A DNA stretch of 35,379 bases from Acidobacteriota bacterium (GTDB taxonomy: Bacteria; Acidobacteriota; Blastocatellia; Pyrinomonadales; Pyrinomonadaceae): contig JAOAPY010000027.1 in NCBI GenBank assembly GCA_025463135.1, positions 1-35,379 on the forward strand, given 5' to 3'. Both the position numbers and the translations under genes were made by a program. Positions 17,787 to 26,600 of the stretch are shown piece after piece; position 1 is the first letter of the stretch, and each line of letters begins with the position of its first letter. Under the pieces are notes generated by a model. The model was not told where the DNA came from. It worked only from the letters and a program-made list of their open reading frames with translations, and searched no databases.

Positions 17787-20363
17787 TCATGGCTTCTTCG
17801 GCACACTCTGAAAGAACACCTGTTCGACAGACCAGTTAACCGGAGCGACTGGTCGGTTGCCGCGCGACGTTGATCCGATACTGGTGAGTAGATCCTGGAG
17901 CGGTGAGCTTGCTCTCGCTCCCCTCGCTCCAGCTTCGGACGTAGTCCTCACGCCCGTGCTTTGTAACACCGTAGGGTCCGGCAGAGGCTCGTCCTTTGGA
18001 GTAGTCAACATGACGTAGGTTTCAGGTCCCAACGGACTTGGGCTTTGGCACGGACACCGCGAGTCACCGGCGCAACTCGTTGTCAGATCTGGTCCGCAAA
18101 TCTTTATTTTAGTGACTTCTACTACATGCGTCGGCCGCTGATCGTTGGAGCTTGAAATGTACGGAAATGGCGTGTCTCCGTTATTGGCAATATCGGGATA
18201 CAACAATGTCGCGGTTCCACTACCGTCGATATCAAAGACATAAACGTGGCGTTGCTGCGGGGATGCTTGGAGGCGACTCTCGTCCGCGACCAGTGCCATG
18301 GTCAATATCTCGCCATCTTCAAGGGTCGCATTAGCGGGCGACAGCACTTCACCTTTACCGTTTTTCAAAACCAAGTGATACGCAAACCCACCGCTGTCAC
18401 CCTGGGGCGATTGCAACTTGATCCAGCCTCTAATACGGCCGAGACGTAGCGCGAGGTCTTCTAGGTCGATTGATTTCGTCTTCCAATCCGTTATGGGAGG
18501 AAGCGGACTGACTCCGGTATTCGCAGCTTTGATGTTCGTAGCATTCGTCTCACCGGCCTTAGCTACTCCGACTGTAGCGTCTGGCAGGAGCCAACAGTAT
18601 TCGAGCGTTGAGTCTGATAGCGCACGGCCAACGAGCCAGTAATGTGCTTCTCCGGGTGACTTGGCCAAAGCGATCACGCTGTTATTCGTGCCATCGCCGA
18701 GTTTGATTTGCCCGGCTAACTCACCAGAAGGAGGTAGGCTGTAGAAGAGTTTCGCTTTCGCACCTGAGTCCGGTAGTTTGTCGAGTACTGCTCTTGCGGT
18801 CAGCACCGCGCCTATAGTGACGATTTGATTGTCAGGCAGTTTGAGCAGCCAGTTCGCACCGTCGTGAAATAAGAAATGAGTAACGAGTTCTGTGGTCGGA
18901 TCAGCGACGATTTGCACTCTGTCGGATTGGCTCAGTCTTTCTATCTCTTGGACCGCCGCCAGCAGTTGCGCTGTACTCAACTTCGCAGGCGGAATCCAAA
19001 CAACCAGGTTGGGTTCGTCAGGAGCTGCCCACTTGTCAAGAACAAACACATCATTCACTTTTATCGTCTTGGCGATCCTCATTTTTGCGGTCGTGCCTTC
19101 TGCGACGACTTCGGCGATGCTTTTGACGTAATCAGGTTTCTGGCTGATGCGGATGCGTAACGTCGTGATCTTGCCTTCGTCGCTTCTCTTAATGAACTCG
19201 CAGCCTTCATTCAGACCCATCGCGAGGCCGCCTTGCAATGCAACGATGCCCTTTGAATAGTCAACGCTTACGACATTAACTTCGGGACGCTTCAATGGAT
19301 CGACTGATTCCCCAAATAACGACAACCCTCGCCGCGCAGCCGACCCGACCACCACCGGTTCATGCGACACATTGTGACTCTTCATCTGGACTACAAGCCG
19401 ATCGAAGATGCGGGCGGCGGAAAGATTGCCAGCATTCGGAGATTGAAGTACTTCAACGAGGGAATAGGTGAAGTTGCCACGCGGTATTGCCAGTTCGCCG
19501 TAATCATTCTCTCGGGCTTCCTGGTCGTCTCGCGCCGCTGTGATCACCAGCGCGCCGGTTCTTTCCAGATATTGCTGATCACTCTCTCCTTTTTGGTCCT
19601 GATCGGGAGGGGGTTCGGCCAAGTCGAATTTCAATTCAGGCGGTCCGGTTTTCGCTCTCCCTCCAGTCGTCACACCACCGCGAGAAATTCCTCCGCTGTG
19701 GCAACTATCAAACAGGGCGGTCAAAGTAACTTTCTTCGAGGCCTCGCGAAAAAGCTTAAAGATCTCTTTGTCGCGTATCTCTTTAACATCTTCGCGTTTG
19801 GCGATCGGGCGCTTCCAGTCGATGGGCACAAGCGTCTCGTCCAACTGGTCGGCCTCGCCTCCACGGGTATTTCGAATCTGTGAGCCGTGGCCAGAATAGA
19901 AAAAGAGACAGATATCGCCGGGTTGGGCTTCATCGATTATATAGCGCTTGAAGGCCGTGAGGATTCCGTCATGGGTCGCATCTTTGTCGGCGAGCACATG
20001 AACATTTGCCGCTTCAAAATTGAATCTACCGATCAAGAGTTCGCGAATCGCGCATACATCATTCATTGTGCCGAAGAGACTGGCGAAGCCTTCCGCCGAC
20101 CCTCTTCGACGGGCAATCTGCTTGGGCGCGGGCTTGCGAGTCGCTTCCTCACATCTGCCCGGCTGAAACTGCGGATCGTGTTCGTAGTTCTCGATTCCGA
20201 TTAATAGGGCGCGGCGAGTGGGTTTGCTTGTCTGCACGGTGGTGGTTCCAGAGTCGGTTCGGGTCGACGAGGCAAGACCAATTGCCTGCCCGGATTGAAG
20301 TCCTGAGGAGCCACACAAGAGGGAACCAATTAATCCGAGTACGAATGAATAGCGAGATAGCAT
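17787..20363 (-). CDS. Exported caspase-family (peptidase C14) protease with DUF4384-like tail
   Basis: An 858-residue metacaspase-like protein. A signal segment (about 1-30) precedes the p20-type fold from about residue 48 (RRALLIGIENY). The catalytic His is in YSGHGS (His159) and the Cys in DSCHSG (Cys221); DQLDETLVP (about 172-180) is the usual loop after the His. A linker region (about 350-640) leads to a DUF4384-like domain at about 642-745, recognisable by VYVFDIDGSG...LLYP, and a Pro/Ser-rich tail with a CxxxxxxCxC cluster. The start ATG has GAGGAAG at 8-nt spacing. There is a Cys at residue 17, but the preceding residues (SLL) do not fit a lipobox. Family members cleave after Arg/Lys or Asp; the specificity here is unknown. 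It probably heads the protease part of the transcript. Confidence 0.9.
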   Translation of the reverse strand: MLSRYSFVLGLIGSLLCGSSGLQSGQAIGLASSTRTDSGTTTVQTSKPTRRALLIGIENYEHDPQFQPGRCEEATRKPAPKQIARRRGSAEGFASLFGTMNDVCAIRELLIGRFNFEAANVHVLADKDATHDGILTAFKRYIIDEAQPGDICLFFYSGHGSQIRNTRGGEADQLDETLVPIDWKRPIAKREDVKEIRDKEIFKLFREASKKVTLTALFDSCHSGGISRGGVTTGGRAKTGPPELKFDLAEPPPDQDQKGESDQQYLERTGALVITAARDDQEARENDYGELAIPRGNFTYSLVEVLQSPNAGNLSAARIFDRLVVQMKSHNVSHEPVVVGSAARRGLSLFGESVDPLKRPEVNVVSVDYSKGIVALQGGLAMGLNEGCEFIKRSDEGKITTLRIRISQKPDYVKSIAEVVAEGTTAKMRIAKTIKVNDVFVLDKWAAPDEPNLVVWIPPAKLSTAQLLAAVQEIERLSQSDRVQIVADPTTELVTHFLFHDGANWLLKLPDNQIVTIGAVLTARAVLDKLPDSGAKAKLFYSLPPSGELAGQIKLGDGTNNSVIALAKSPGEAHYWLVGRALSDSTLEYCWLLPDATVGVAKAGETNATNIKAANTGVSPLPPITDWKTKSIDLEDLALRLGRIRGWIKLQSPQGDSGGFAYHLVLKNGKGEVLSPANATLEDGEILTMALVADESRLQASPQQRHVYVFDIDGSGTATLLYPDIANNGDTPFPYISSSNDQRPTHVVEVTKIKICGPDLTTSCAGDSRCPCQSPSPLGPETYVMLTTPKDEPLPDPTVLQSTGVRTTSEAGARGARASSPLQDLLTSIGSTSRGNRPVAPVNWSVEQVFFQSVPKKP

Positions 20364-20514
20364 GGTGAGACTTCCTCAACCTCACAGGCGAACTGAGATA
20401 ACTCGATCAATGCTGCATCTTATTATCAAAATCACTTCATTCGATTCGCCACGCGCCGGCACAATAGATCAGAATTAACTGTCGCACCGGCGCAACCGCG
20501 AAACTTTAACGACC

Positions 20515-21012
20515 TCAGGGGTCAAGCCTCCAACTGTAACGCCAGCCGCTATAGTAAACGGTTTGCCACGGTCCCCAATTCAAGGCCGATCCGTCGACAA
20601 AGTCAGCTCGTGCGTAAAGGGTTGTCGCCCCGTTCCCAGTGGCGAAAGTCATCGCACCCCAAGGGGCTACCGTTCCGCGATATAGTCCATCGACAAAACA
20701 GTTCACGACCCACGGAGTGAAATTGTTGAAGGTGACCTCGACATATCCCGGCCCAAGGCCTTTCCCCTTTTGGCCTCCCTTGTTTGGTGGCGCGGGAGTC
20801 TGTTCGCCGGTCTTGTCATTAGTCGCATCGGCCTTCTTTATGTTTGGATCGGCCGTAGCAGCCGGCGCAGAGTGGGACTTGGTTATCTGCGTCTTCACTT
20901 TCGCATTGCCAGAACTCACAGCACCTTTCTTCTGAGCGTTGGCCACCGAGATCGGCATTGCGACCAGAATCAAACTGAGCGACAGAAGCAAAGTAATCGT
21001 CTTGAATCTCAT
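20515..21012 (-). CDS. Small secreted protein, paralogue of 21204-21623
   Basis: A 165-residue protein with a clear signal peptide ending at VANAQ, a low-complexity Lys/Ala/Pro linker (about 28-90), and a C-terminal domain of about 75 residues rich in aromatics and glycine. The domain motif (VTFNNFTPW, C-FVDG, YAR-DFVDG, Y-SGWRYSW) matches the neighbouring 139-residue protein position by position. ATG has GAGGAG at good spacing. No family is recognised. It is directly upstream of the caspase gene (152-bp gap), so it may be a partner, an envelope component or a substrate of the proteases. Function unknown. Confidence 0.75.
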   Translation of the reverse strand: MRFKTITLLLSLSLILVAMPISVANAQKKGAVSSGNAKVKTQITKSHSAPAATADPNIKKADATNDKTGEQTPAPPNKGGQKGKGLGPGYVEVTFNNFTPWVVNCFVDGLYRGTVAPWGAMTFATGNGATTLYARADFVDGSALNWGPWQTVYYSGWRYSWRLDP

Positions 21013-21069
21013 TCTCTTCTTCTCCTCAAGTATTAGAAATTAATGTCGAAGATTCGGACTGGCTTGCGT

Positions 21070-21123
21070 GAGGGGCCGGATGGCTAATGAATTACCATCA
21101 TTCCAAGCTTCCTTCGGCCCCTC
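21070..21123 (-). terminator. Nested inverted repeat between the two secreted-protein genes
   Basis: A perfect outer 9-bp inverted repeat (GAGGGGCCG at 21070-21078, CGGCCCCTC at 21115-21123) encloses a second hairpin (GATGG-c-TAAT / ATTA-CCATC, 21079-21099). It lies about 80 bp downstream of the 139-residue protein gene. No strong T-run follows, so it could also be a structured RNA, processing site or REP-like element. Confidence 0.5.
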
Positions 21124-21203
21124 GCTCTAAACCAACGCCACGAAATAACGCCTGCCTGATGGTGGGTGAGATTTAATCACAGTCCCGTCTCGCCTCACAA
21201 CTT

Positions 21204-21623
21204 TTATGCAGACATCGGAAAGACGTAGCTCCCGCCGGGCAAATAGAGCACTGGCCCGAGATCCCAGCTTAAAGGAGGTCGGTCTACGAATAGTGCCTGT
21301 GCATAAGGCCTGGTCCAACCGCTACCAGCATAAGCGGACAGGGTTCGCCCCGGATAAACGACGCCGACGAAATTGCCGTCCACATAGCACGTTACCTTCC
21401 ACGGCGTGTAGTTTTGGAAGGTCACAACCGATAGGCCAGAACTGGAAGTTCCCAGGATGCCCGAACTCGTAGCTGAAAACTGCGGACCCTGTGTGACCGT
21501 GCCGTTGATCAGCGCTCTGTTGATCGGCTGATTGTTCTTGGCGCTCGCTTGCCCAGCGAACAAAGTTGTTACGGAAATAATACTGATAGCCATTACTAAG
21601 GCGATGGTTTTGCGTCTAATCAT
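21204..21623 (-). CDS. Small secreted protein, paralogue of 20515-21012
   Basis: A 139-residue protein with a signal peptide ending near GQASA, a Ser/Thr-rich stretch (about 45-65) and a C-terminal domain with VTFQNYTPW, C-YVDG, a GVVYPG turn, YAQALFVD and a final GGSY. These positions are shared with the 165-residue neighbour, including the lone Cys, so the two arose by duplication. GGAGGAG precedes the ATG closely. It is the first clearly supported gene of the minus-strand cluster. Family and function are not recognised; the short beta-rich domain could bind a ligand at the cell surface, but that is a guess. Confidence 0.72.
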   Translation of the reverse strand: MIRRKTIALVMAISIISVTTLFAGQASAKNNQPINRALINGTVTQGPQFSATSSGILGTSSSGLSVVTFQNYTPWKVTCYVDGNFVGVVYPGRTLSAYAGSGWTRPYAQALFVDRPPLSWDLGPVLYLPGGSYVFPMSA

Positions 21624-21739
21624 CTTCTCCTCCTCTAGTCAAGTTTGTTCTTGGTACGTCCTTCCGGTAAAAGCAACTCCTTTTCTACCGGCGTCCATAG
21701 GTAGTGTTCTTTTTCGGCGAAACGTCTCCGCGTATTCCA

Positions 21740-22003
21740 CTAGGCGACTGCCATTAGCGAAGAATTCAGTTCTTTACCACTCGCGATGTCCCAAAGACGG
21801 ATAGTTCCGCTCTCATAACCGCTGGCGAGAGTTTTACCGTCTGGGCTGAACGCAACCGACGAGACAACTTCAAAGAATTGCGTTGAGAGAGTCTTTAACT
21901 CTTTCCGCGCGCGCAAGTCCCAAAGCTTAATGGTGCTGCCGGGACCGCCACTTGCGAGAATCTGTCCATTTGGACTGAAAGCCACCGAGACTGTTCTTTT
22001 CAT
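21740..22003 (-). CDS. Two-blade WD40 mini-protein
   Basis: 87 residues covering two WD40 repeats: VAFSPNGQILASG...IKLWD and VAFSPDGKTLASG...IRLWD. A complete beta-propeller needs six to eight, so this is a fragment or a domain that must oligomerise. The start is probably ATG at 22003; a TTG at 22009 is also in frame. AAAGGAGG lies 10 nt upstream of the ATG, an unusually strong ribosome site for a supposed remnant. WD40 repeats often accompany caspase-family and TPR signalling proteins. It may be the surviving 3' end of a deleted gene, or a functional mini-gene feeding into the cluster downstream. Confidence 0.6.
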   Translation of the reverse strand: MKRTVSVAFSPNGQILASGGPGSTIKLWDLRARKELKTLSTQFFEVVSSVAFSPDGKTLASGYESGTIRLWDIASGKELNSSLMAVA

Positions 22004-22019
22004 CTCCAAAATTCCTCCT

Positions 22020-22244
22020 TTAACGGGCGAGAATGAAGCCGTCGGTTTCTCGCCGGGCGACTCTGTTTTGCTCCAATGATATTGGCAAGAGAAGGCAAAA
22101 CGTCTCTGACGGTGTTGCGATTCTTAACCGAAGCGCGAGACCCTCGAAAACGAATTGAAAGTCTTCATAATTCGAAGCTGAATTAGCCAATAGACCGGTA
22201 GGGTGAGCTTCATCGTTTACGAACAGCTTCCTGTTCGCGGCCAT
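22020..22244 (-). CDS. Doubtful small ORF upstream of the WD40 mini-gene
   Basis: 74 codons ending 16 bp before the WD40 start. No family is recognised; the protein has no signal peptide or membrane segment. There is no convincing ribosome site, with only AGAG just before the ATG. The tight spacing to the next gene is the main argument in its favour. It could equally be chance or debris. Confidence 0.25.
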   Translation of the reverse strand: MAANRKLFVNDEAHPTGLLANSASNYEDFQFVFEGLALRLRIATPSETFCLLLPISLEQNRVARRETDGFILAR

Positions 22245-22684
22245 CTCTAGAAATGAAACAGAAAGGAGGATTGTAAAAAGGCCTTCCTAAGTAAGATCTC
22301 GGCTTGCATTTCAATCTATTTCATTCCAGCCGACGAGATTGTGAGATTCAGAAGTAGATGCGAATGAGAGGGGCTAAAACGGCGTTTTTTCCCAGAGCAA
22401 ACCACGCAACCAGTGCCTCACTAGCCTGAACTGAGGACTCGGCTTCATTCCTCTGCGTTCCATTCCAGCCGAGGAATTTCTTTTTTCGTATCCCCCTCGC
22501 GCTACATTGTCCTCCGACAGCCCGCCCGCACAACTCTACGCTGCGCTTCGAGTGCTCCTCTGCGTTACGCCCTTCGGTGTGCGTTCAAGCACCCAGTCGT
22601 TTTCCATCTTTCGCTTACGAGGGGGAAGCACTTGTTTTTAAGGCCAAGACCCCGAACCACTAAACCACAAAGGAGCGAAAGACA
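22245..22684. other. Non-coding gap between minus- and plus-strand blocks
   Basis: I see no convincing gene in these 440 bp. The stretch separates the minus-strand cluster from the plus-strand antirestriction genes and so should hold divergent promoters, but no clear -35/-10 pair stands out. It has a 12-bp direct repeat CATTCCAGCCGA (22322-22333 and 22461-22472) and an A/T-rich inverted repeat AAAACG-g-CGTTTT (22376-22388) followed by T residues. Confidence 0.5.
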
Positions 22685-23527
22685 ATGGAGCGCAACACAC
22701 AATCAACCGACATTCCGAAATGGGCAGCGTTATTAGTTGAAGCGGTGAACAAGCCAGGCTTGATCTTGGAAGCCTATTCCGCTTTCCACAACTACAGTCT
22801 CGGCAATCAACTTCTCGCGCTAGTTCAGTGCTACCTGCGAGGCATCCAACCCGGCCCGATTAACACCTTTCCCAAATGGCAAGAACTTGGCCGATACGTC
22901 AAACGCGGCGAGCGAGCATTAACACTGTGCATGCCGATCACTCGCAAACGCCGAGACGAGGAAGCAAACAGCAACGGCGAAGTAGACGGAGAACACACCT
23001 TTACGTCCTTTGTTCATCGTGCGCGCTGGTTTGTCGTCAGCCAAACGGAAGGCCAGGAACTTAAGGCAACGCCAATTCCGCAATGGAACGCAGAGCAAGC
23101 GCTGGCAACTCTCAATATTGAGCGGATCGACTTTGACAGCACGGACGGCAACTGTCAGGGGTTCGCTCGAAAAAGACAAATCGCGATCAATCCGGTTGCG
23201 CAACTGCCACACAAGACGCTCTTTCACGAAGCCGGCCACGTGATGTTGGGCCACACGGCAGAAGGCGATTTCGCCGACGGCGAAACAACACCGCGAAGCT
23301 TGCGCGAAGTAGAAGCCGAAGCGGTTGCGCTTCTCTGCTGTGAGTCGCTGGGCTTGGAAGGAGCCGCGTATTGCAGGGGTTACATACAAAACTGGCTCAC
23401 TCAGGGAACAGGTTCTAACAGCGACGCAATTCCAGAGAAAAGCGCCCAGAAGATTTTCCGCGCCGCCGATCAAATCATACGCGCCGGACGGACAGAGCCC
23501 GAGCAATCGACGGAAACCGAGCAGTAA
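22685..23527 (+). CDS. ArdC-like antirestriction metallopeptidase
   Basis: A 280-residue protein with the two-domain ArdC layout. An N-terminal ssDNA-binding-like domain (about 10-85) carries YSxxNQLLAL and the FPKWQELGRYVKRGERAL segment. A zincin-like metallopeptidase domain has HEAGH at 181-185 and downstream acidic residues in REVEAEAV (about 207-214) as the likely third zinc ligand. Known ArdC proteins bind single-stranded DNA and protect incoming conjugative DNA from restriction. AAAGGAG precedes the ATG. The gene lies 89 bp upstream of a methyltransferase-helicase gene on the same strand, with a hairpin between. The pairing is typical of plasmids and integrative conjugative elements. 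Confidence 0.85.
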   Translation: MERNTQSTDIPKWAALLVEAVNKPGLILEAYSAFHNYSLGNQLLALVQCYLRGIQPGPINTFPKWQELGRYVKRGERALTLCMPITRKRRDEEANSNGEVDGEHTFTSFVHRARWFVVSQTEGQELKATPIPQWNAEQALATLNIERIDFDSTDGNCQGFARKRQIAINPVAQLPHKTLFHEAGHVMLGHTAEGDFADGETTPRSLREVEAEAVALLCCESLGLEGAAYCRGYIQNWLTQGTGSNSDAIPEKSAQKIFRAADQIIRAGRTEPEQSTETEQ

Positions 23528-23545
23528 GACAGCCGAAAACGAAAC

Positions 23546-23579
23546 GGGTCAGGAAAGCGCGTCAACGCTCGCCTGACCC
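23546..23579 (+). promoter_or_regulatory. Hairpin between the ArdC and methyltransferase-helicase genes
   Basis: A perfect 8-bp outer stem (GGGTCAGG / CCTGACCC) encloses a 4-bp inner stem (AGCG / CGCT, 23556-23569). No T-run follows. It lies in the short gap of an apparent two-gene operon and could be a partial terminator, attenuator or mRNA-processing site setting the ratio of the two products. Confidence 0.55.
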
Positions 23580-23616
23580 ACACACCAACACTTAATCCCG
23601 GTCAGGAGAAAGATTG

Positions 23617-26600
23617 ATGCTAAGCCAGAACTTTATACCCACGCGCACACGACAGGCAACTGAGCTTGTCTCGGGCACTCATGAGCTTATCGCCGAATTA
23701 CACGAACGCTTGCGCGCCGGAGAGTCTTTTGACAATCCGAAATTAACGGAGATCGCCGATAAGAGTTTCGGCGGCACACGCGCACAAGGTAAGTACACAT
23801 CACGCGACGCCTACGACGCTTTAGAAATAGCGGTCAACAAATATCTCGACAGCCAGGCGCTAACGCTAATGCAGATGGACGCAGCGGATGCGCTTGCATC
23901 CGTATTGCGGCCGTTAACGAAGCGACTAGCGCGACAGTGCGACCGCACGTTAGAGCAAACCGAGCTGCAACAGTTCTCGACTCCGCCACCGCTCGCATAT
24001 CTCGCGGCCCGAATTCTAAACCCACAGAGTAACGACATAGTTTTAGAGCCATCAGCCGGAACGGGAAGCCTAGCGATTTGGCCGCGTTCTATCGGTGCAC
24101 AAATTATCTGCAATGAGATTAACCCGCGCCGCCGCGCATTACTCACGCAAGAGCTTAGTTTTGCAACCCACCAGCTTGACGCCGAGATCGTTGACGACCT
24201 CTTACCCGCCCAGATTCAGCCCACGGCGATCCTGATGAATCCGCCATTCAGCGCGACAGGCGGGAGAGTCGCGAAGCATTCAGCGCACTACGGAGCGCGA
24301 CACATCGAGAGTGCGCTTAGACGATTGAAGCAAGGCGGGCGCTTAGTCGCGATTGCGGGCGAAGGGATGAGCTTTCATCGCGCCGCCTTTAGTGAATGGT
24401 GGCAGCGCATCGCAAGCGCTTACAACGTCCGGGCAAACCTCCACTTGAGCGGAAAGGAATATGGAAAGTACGGAACCACGTTTGACCTGCAAATTCTGGT
24501 CATTGATAAGACCGGACAAACGACCGGCAACGACTGGCAAGAGCAGCTTAACAGCATCGTTTGGAGAGACGCCGAAACAATCGAGGATGCCTGGACCGCG
24601 TTGAGTGGTATTGCCGACCGACCCGACGCCCCAACCGATCAGAACGGCGACAGTGAGACAACCGAAGAAGCAAGTCAGACTTTATTTGTCTCTTACGCGC
24701 CAGCCAAGTTAAAAGGCGGCAGACCGCATCCGGCTATCATCGTTGAATCATCATCAATGGCCGCAGTCGTTTCGCCAGACATTACCTATAGACCGCACCT
24801 TGCCGCTGAGATTGTCAGCGAAGGACGGCTATCCGACATTCAAATAGAGCGCGTTATCTATGCGGGACAACGACACGAGCAGCAACTACCGGACAGCTCA
24901 CGAGCGGGCTTCTTTGTCGGAGACGGAACAGGAGTCGGTAAGGGACGCATTCTTGCGGGCATAATCGCCGACAACTTCAACCAAGGCCGAGAGCGCGCGT
25001 TGTGGTTGTCAGTCAATAACGATCTAATAGAAGCAACGCGCCGCGATCTCACTGACTTAGGACTTGAGAGCATCCCGCTCGCGCGGATCAATGACTATCC
25101 AGCCGCAGGAGAAATCACTCTACCGCGCGGCGTGATCTTTAGCTCTTATTCTTCCCTTATCGCCGCAGCCAAAACCGGCGAGCGCCGAATTGATCAGATT
25201 CAGAAATGGTTAGGCACCGACGCCGTAGTCATCTTTGACGAGGCGCACAAGGCGAAGAACGCCCTTGCGGGTGGACGAGGCGAACCGACGTTGACCGGCC
25301 AAGCTGTGATCGACCTACAAGACCCGGAGCGGAATCCCGATTACCGCGTGGTCTATTCATCCGCGACAGGAGCAACCGACGTTCGCAACATGGCCTATAT
25401 GACAAGGCTTGGCCTTTGGGGAGTAGGAACGAGTTTCCCCGGAGGCTTTCAAGAGTTTATGCAGGAAATCGAATCAGGTGGAGTAGGCGCAATGGAAATG
25501 GTCAGCCGCGACATGAAAGCGCTTGGCATGTATCTGTCAGGTTCGATCTCGTTCGGCCTTTGTCCCGAGAGCGGAAAATCCGTTGAGTATCGAGAACGGA
25601 TTCACCGCTTAACACCACAGCAACGAGAGATGTACAACCAGGCAGCCGCAGCTTGGCAGGCAGTGTTACGTGATATTGACGCAGCATTAGTGGTCACGAA
25701 CGGTGGATCACGCGCCCGCGCAATCGCACTAAATAAATTCTGGGGAGATCATCAGAGATTCTTTCGTCAAGTAATCTGCGCGTTCAAAGTGCCGAGCGTA
25801 ATTGCCGAAACCGAAGGCGCGTTGAGCGACGGAAAATCAATAGTGATCTCGCTAGTGGGAACGGGAGAAGCCAGGACGCGCGAGCAGGTAGCAAGAGCCA
25901 CCGCCGCAGGCGGCACGCTTGAGGACTTGGATTTTTCGCCCCGCGAAGTCATTGCCGCGATGGTTGATCGCGCCTTTCCAACGACGCTCTATCAGGACGC
26001 AACCGATCCCGCTACTGGCAAAACGATACAAGTGCCGGTAAAGGATCATCAGGGCAATATTGTGCAGAGCAAGCAAGCGCTACAAATGAAACAGGATTTG
26101 ATCGATGGATTGTCCGCTTTAGAGCTTCCCCAGAATCCGCTTGACCAACTCGTCAACCACTTCGGAGAGCGGAACGTTGCCGAACTCACTGGCAGAACCC
26201 GCCGACTTATCCGCGACGTGCGCAGCGGACAAGTGCAATACAAGAAACGTGCGCCCGAAGGCGTCGCAATGGACCGAACCAACGTTTATGAAATGGAACA
26301 GTTTCAGTCTGGCAAGAAGCGCATTGCGATCATTAGCGATGCAGCCTCTACGGGAATTTCGCTTCACGCTTCAAACCGCGACGAGAACCGGCAGCGCCGC
26401 GTACACATCACGCTTGAGCTTGGTTGGAGTGCCGACAAGCAAATGCAGACCTTTGGCCGAACGCATCGATCAGATCAGGCAGTACCGCCCGAATACGTCT
26501 TGCTGTCAACCGAGCTTGGCGGAGAGAAGCGATTTAGTTCAACCATCGCTAGGCGACTTGGCAGTTTGGGAGCGTTGACCAAAGGCGACCGAGGCGCAGC

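Noticed and set aside
156-20363. Type III-E CRISPR (Craspase-like) locus
   Set aside because: TPR-CHAT and a sigma factor are present, but there is no Cas7-11-type effector, no Cas1/Cas2 and no CRISPR array, and the CHAT proteins here are exported. Only the protease-to-sigma idea is retained as an analogy.
20313-20363. Lipoprotein signal in the caspase
   Set aside because: A Cys is present at residue 17, but the preceding SLL does not fit the lipobox, so an ordinary Sec signal or membrane anchor is more likely.
22348-22533. 61-codon minus-strand ORF in the 22.3-22.6 kb gap
   Set aside because: No ribosome site, no recognisable domain, and it spans one of the CATTCCAGCCGA repeats.
22919-23506. 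Minus-strand open frame of 195 codons
   Set aside because: Antisense to the ArdC-like gene, Cys-rich odd composition and no family match.
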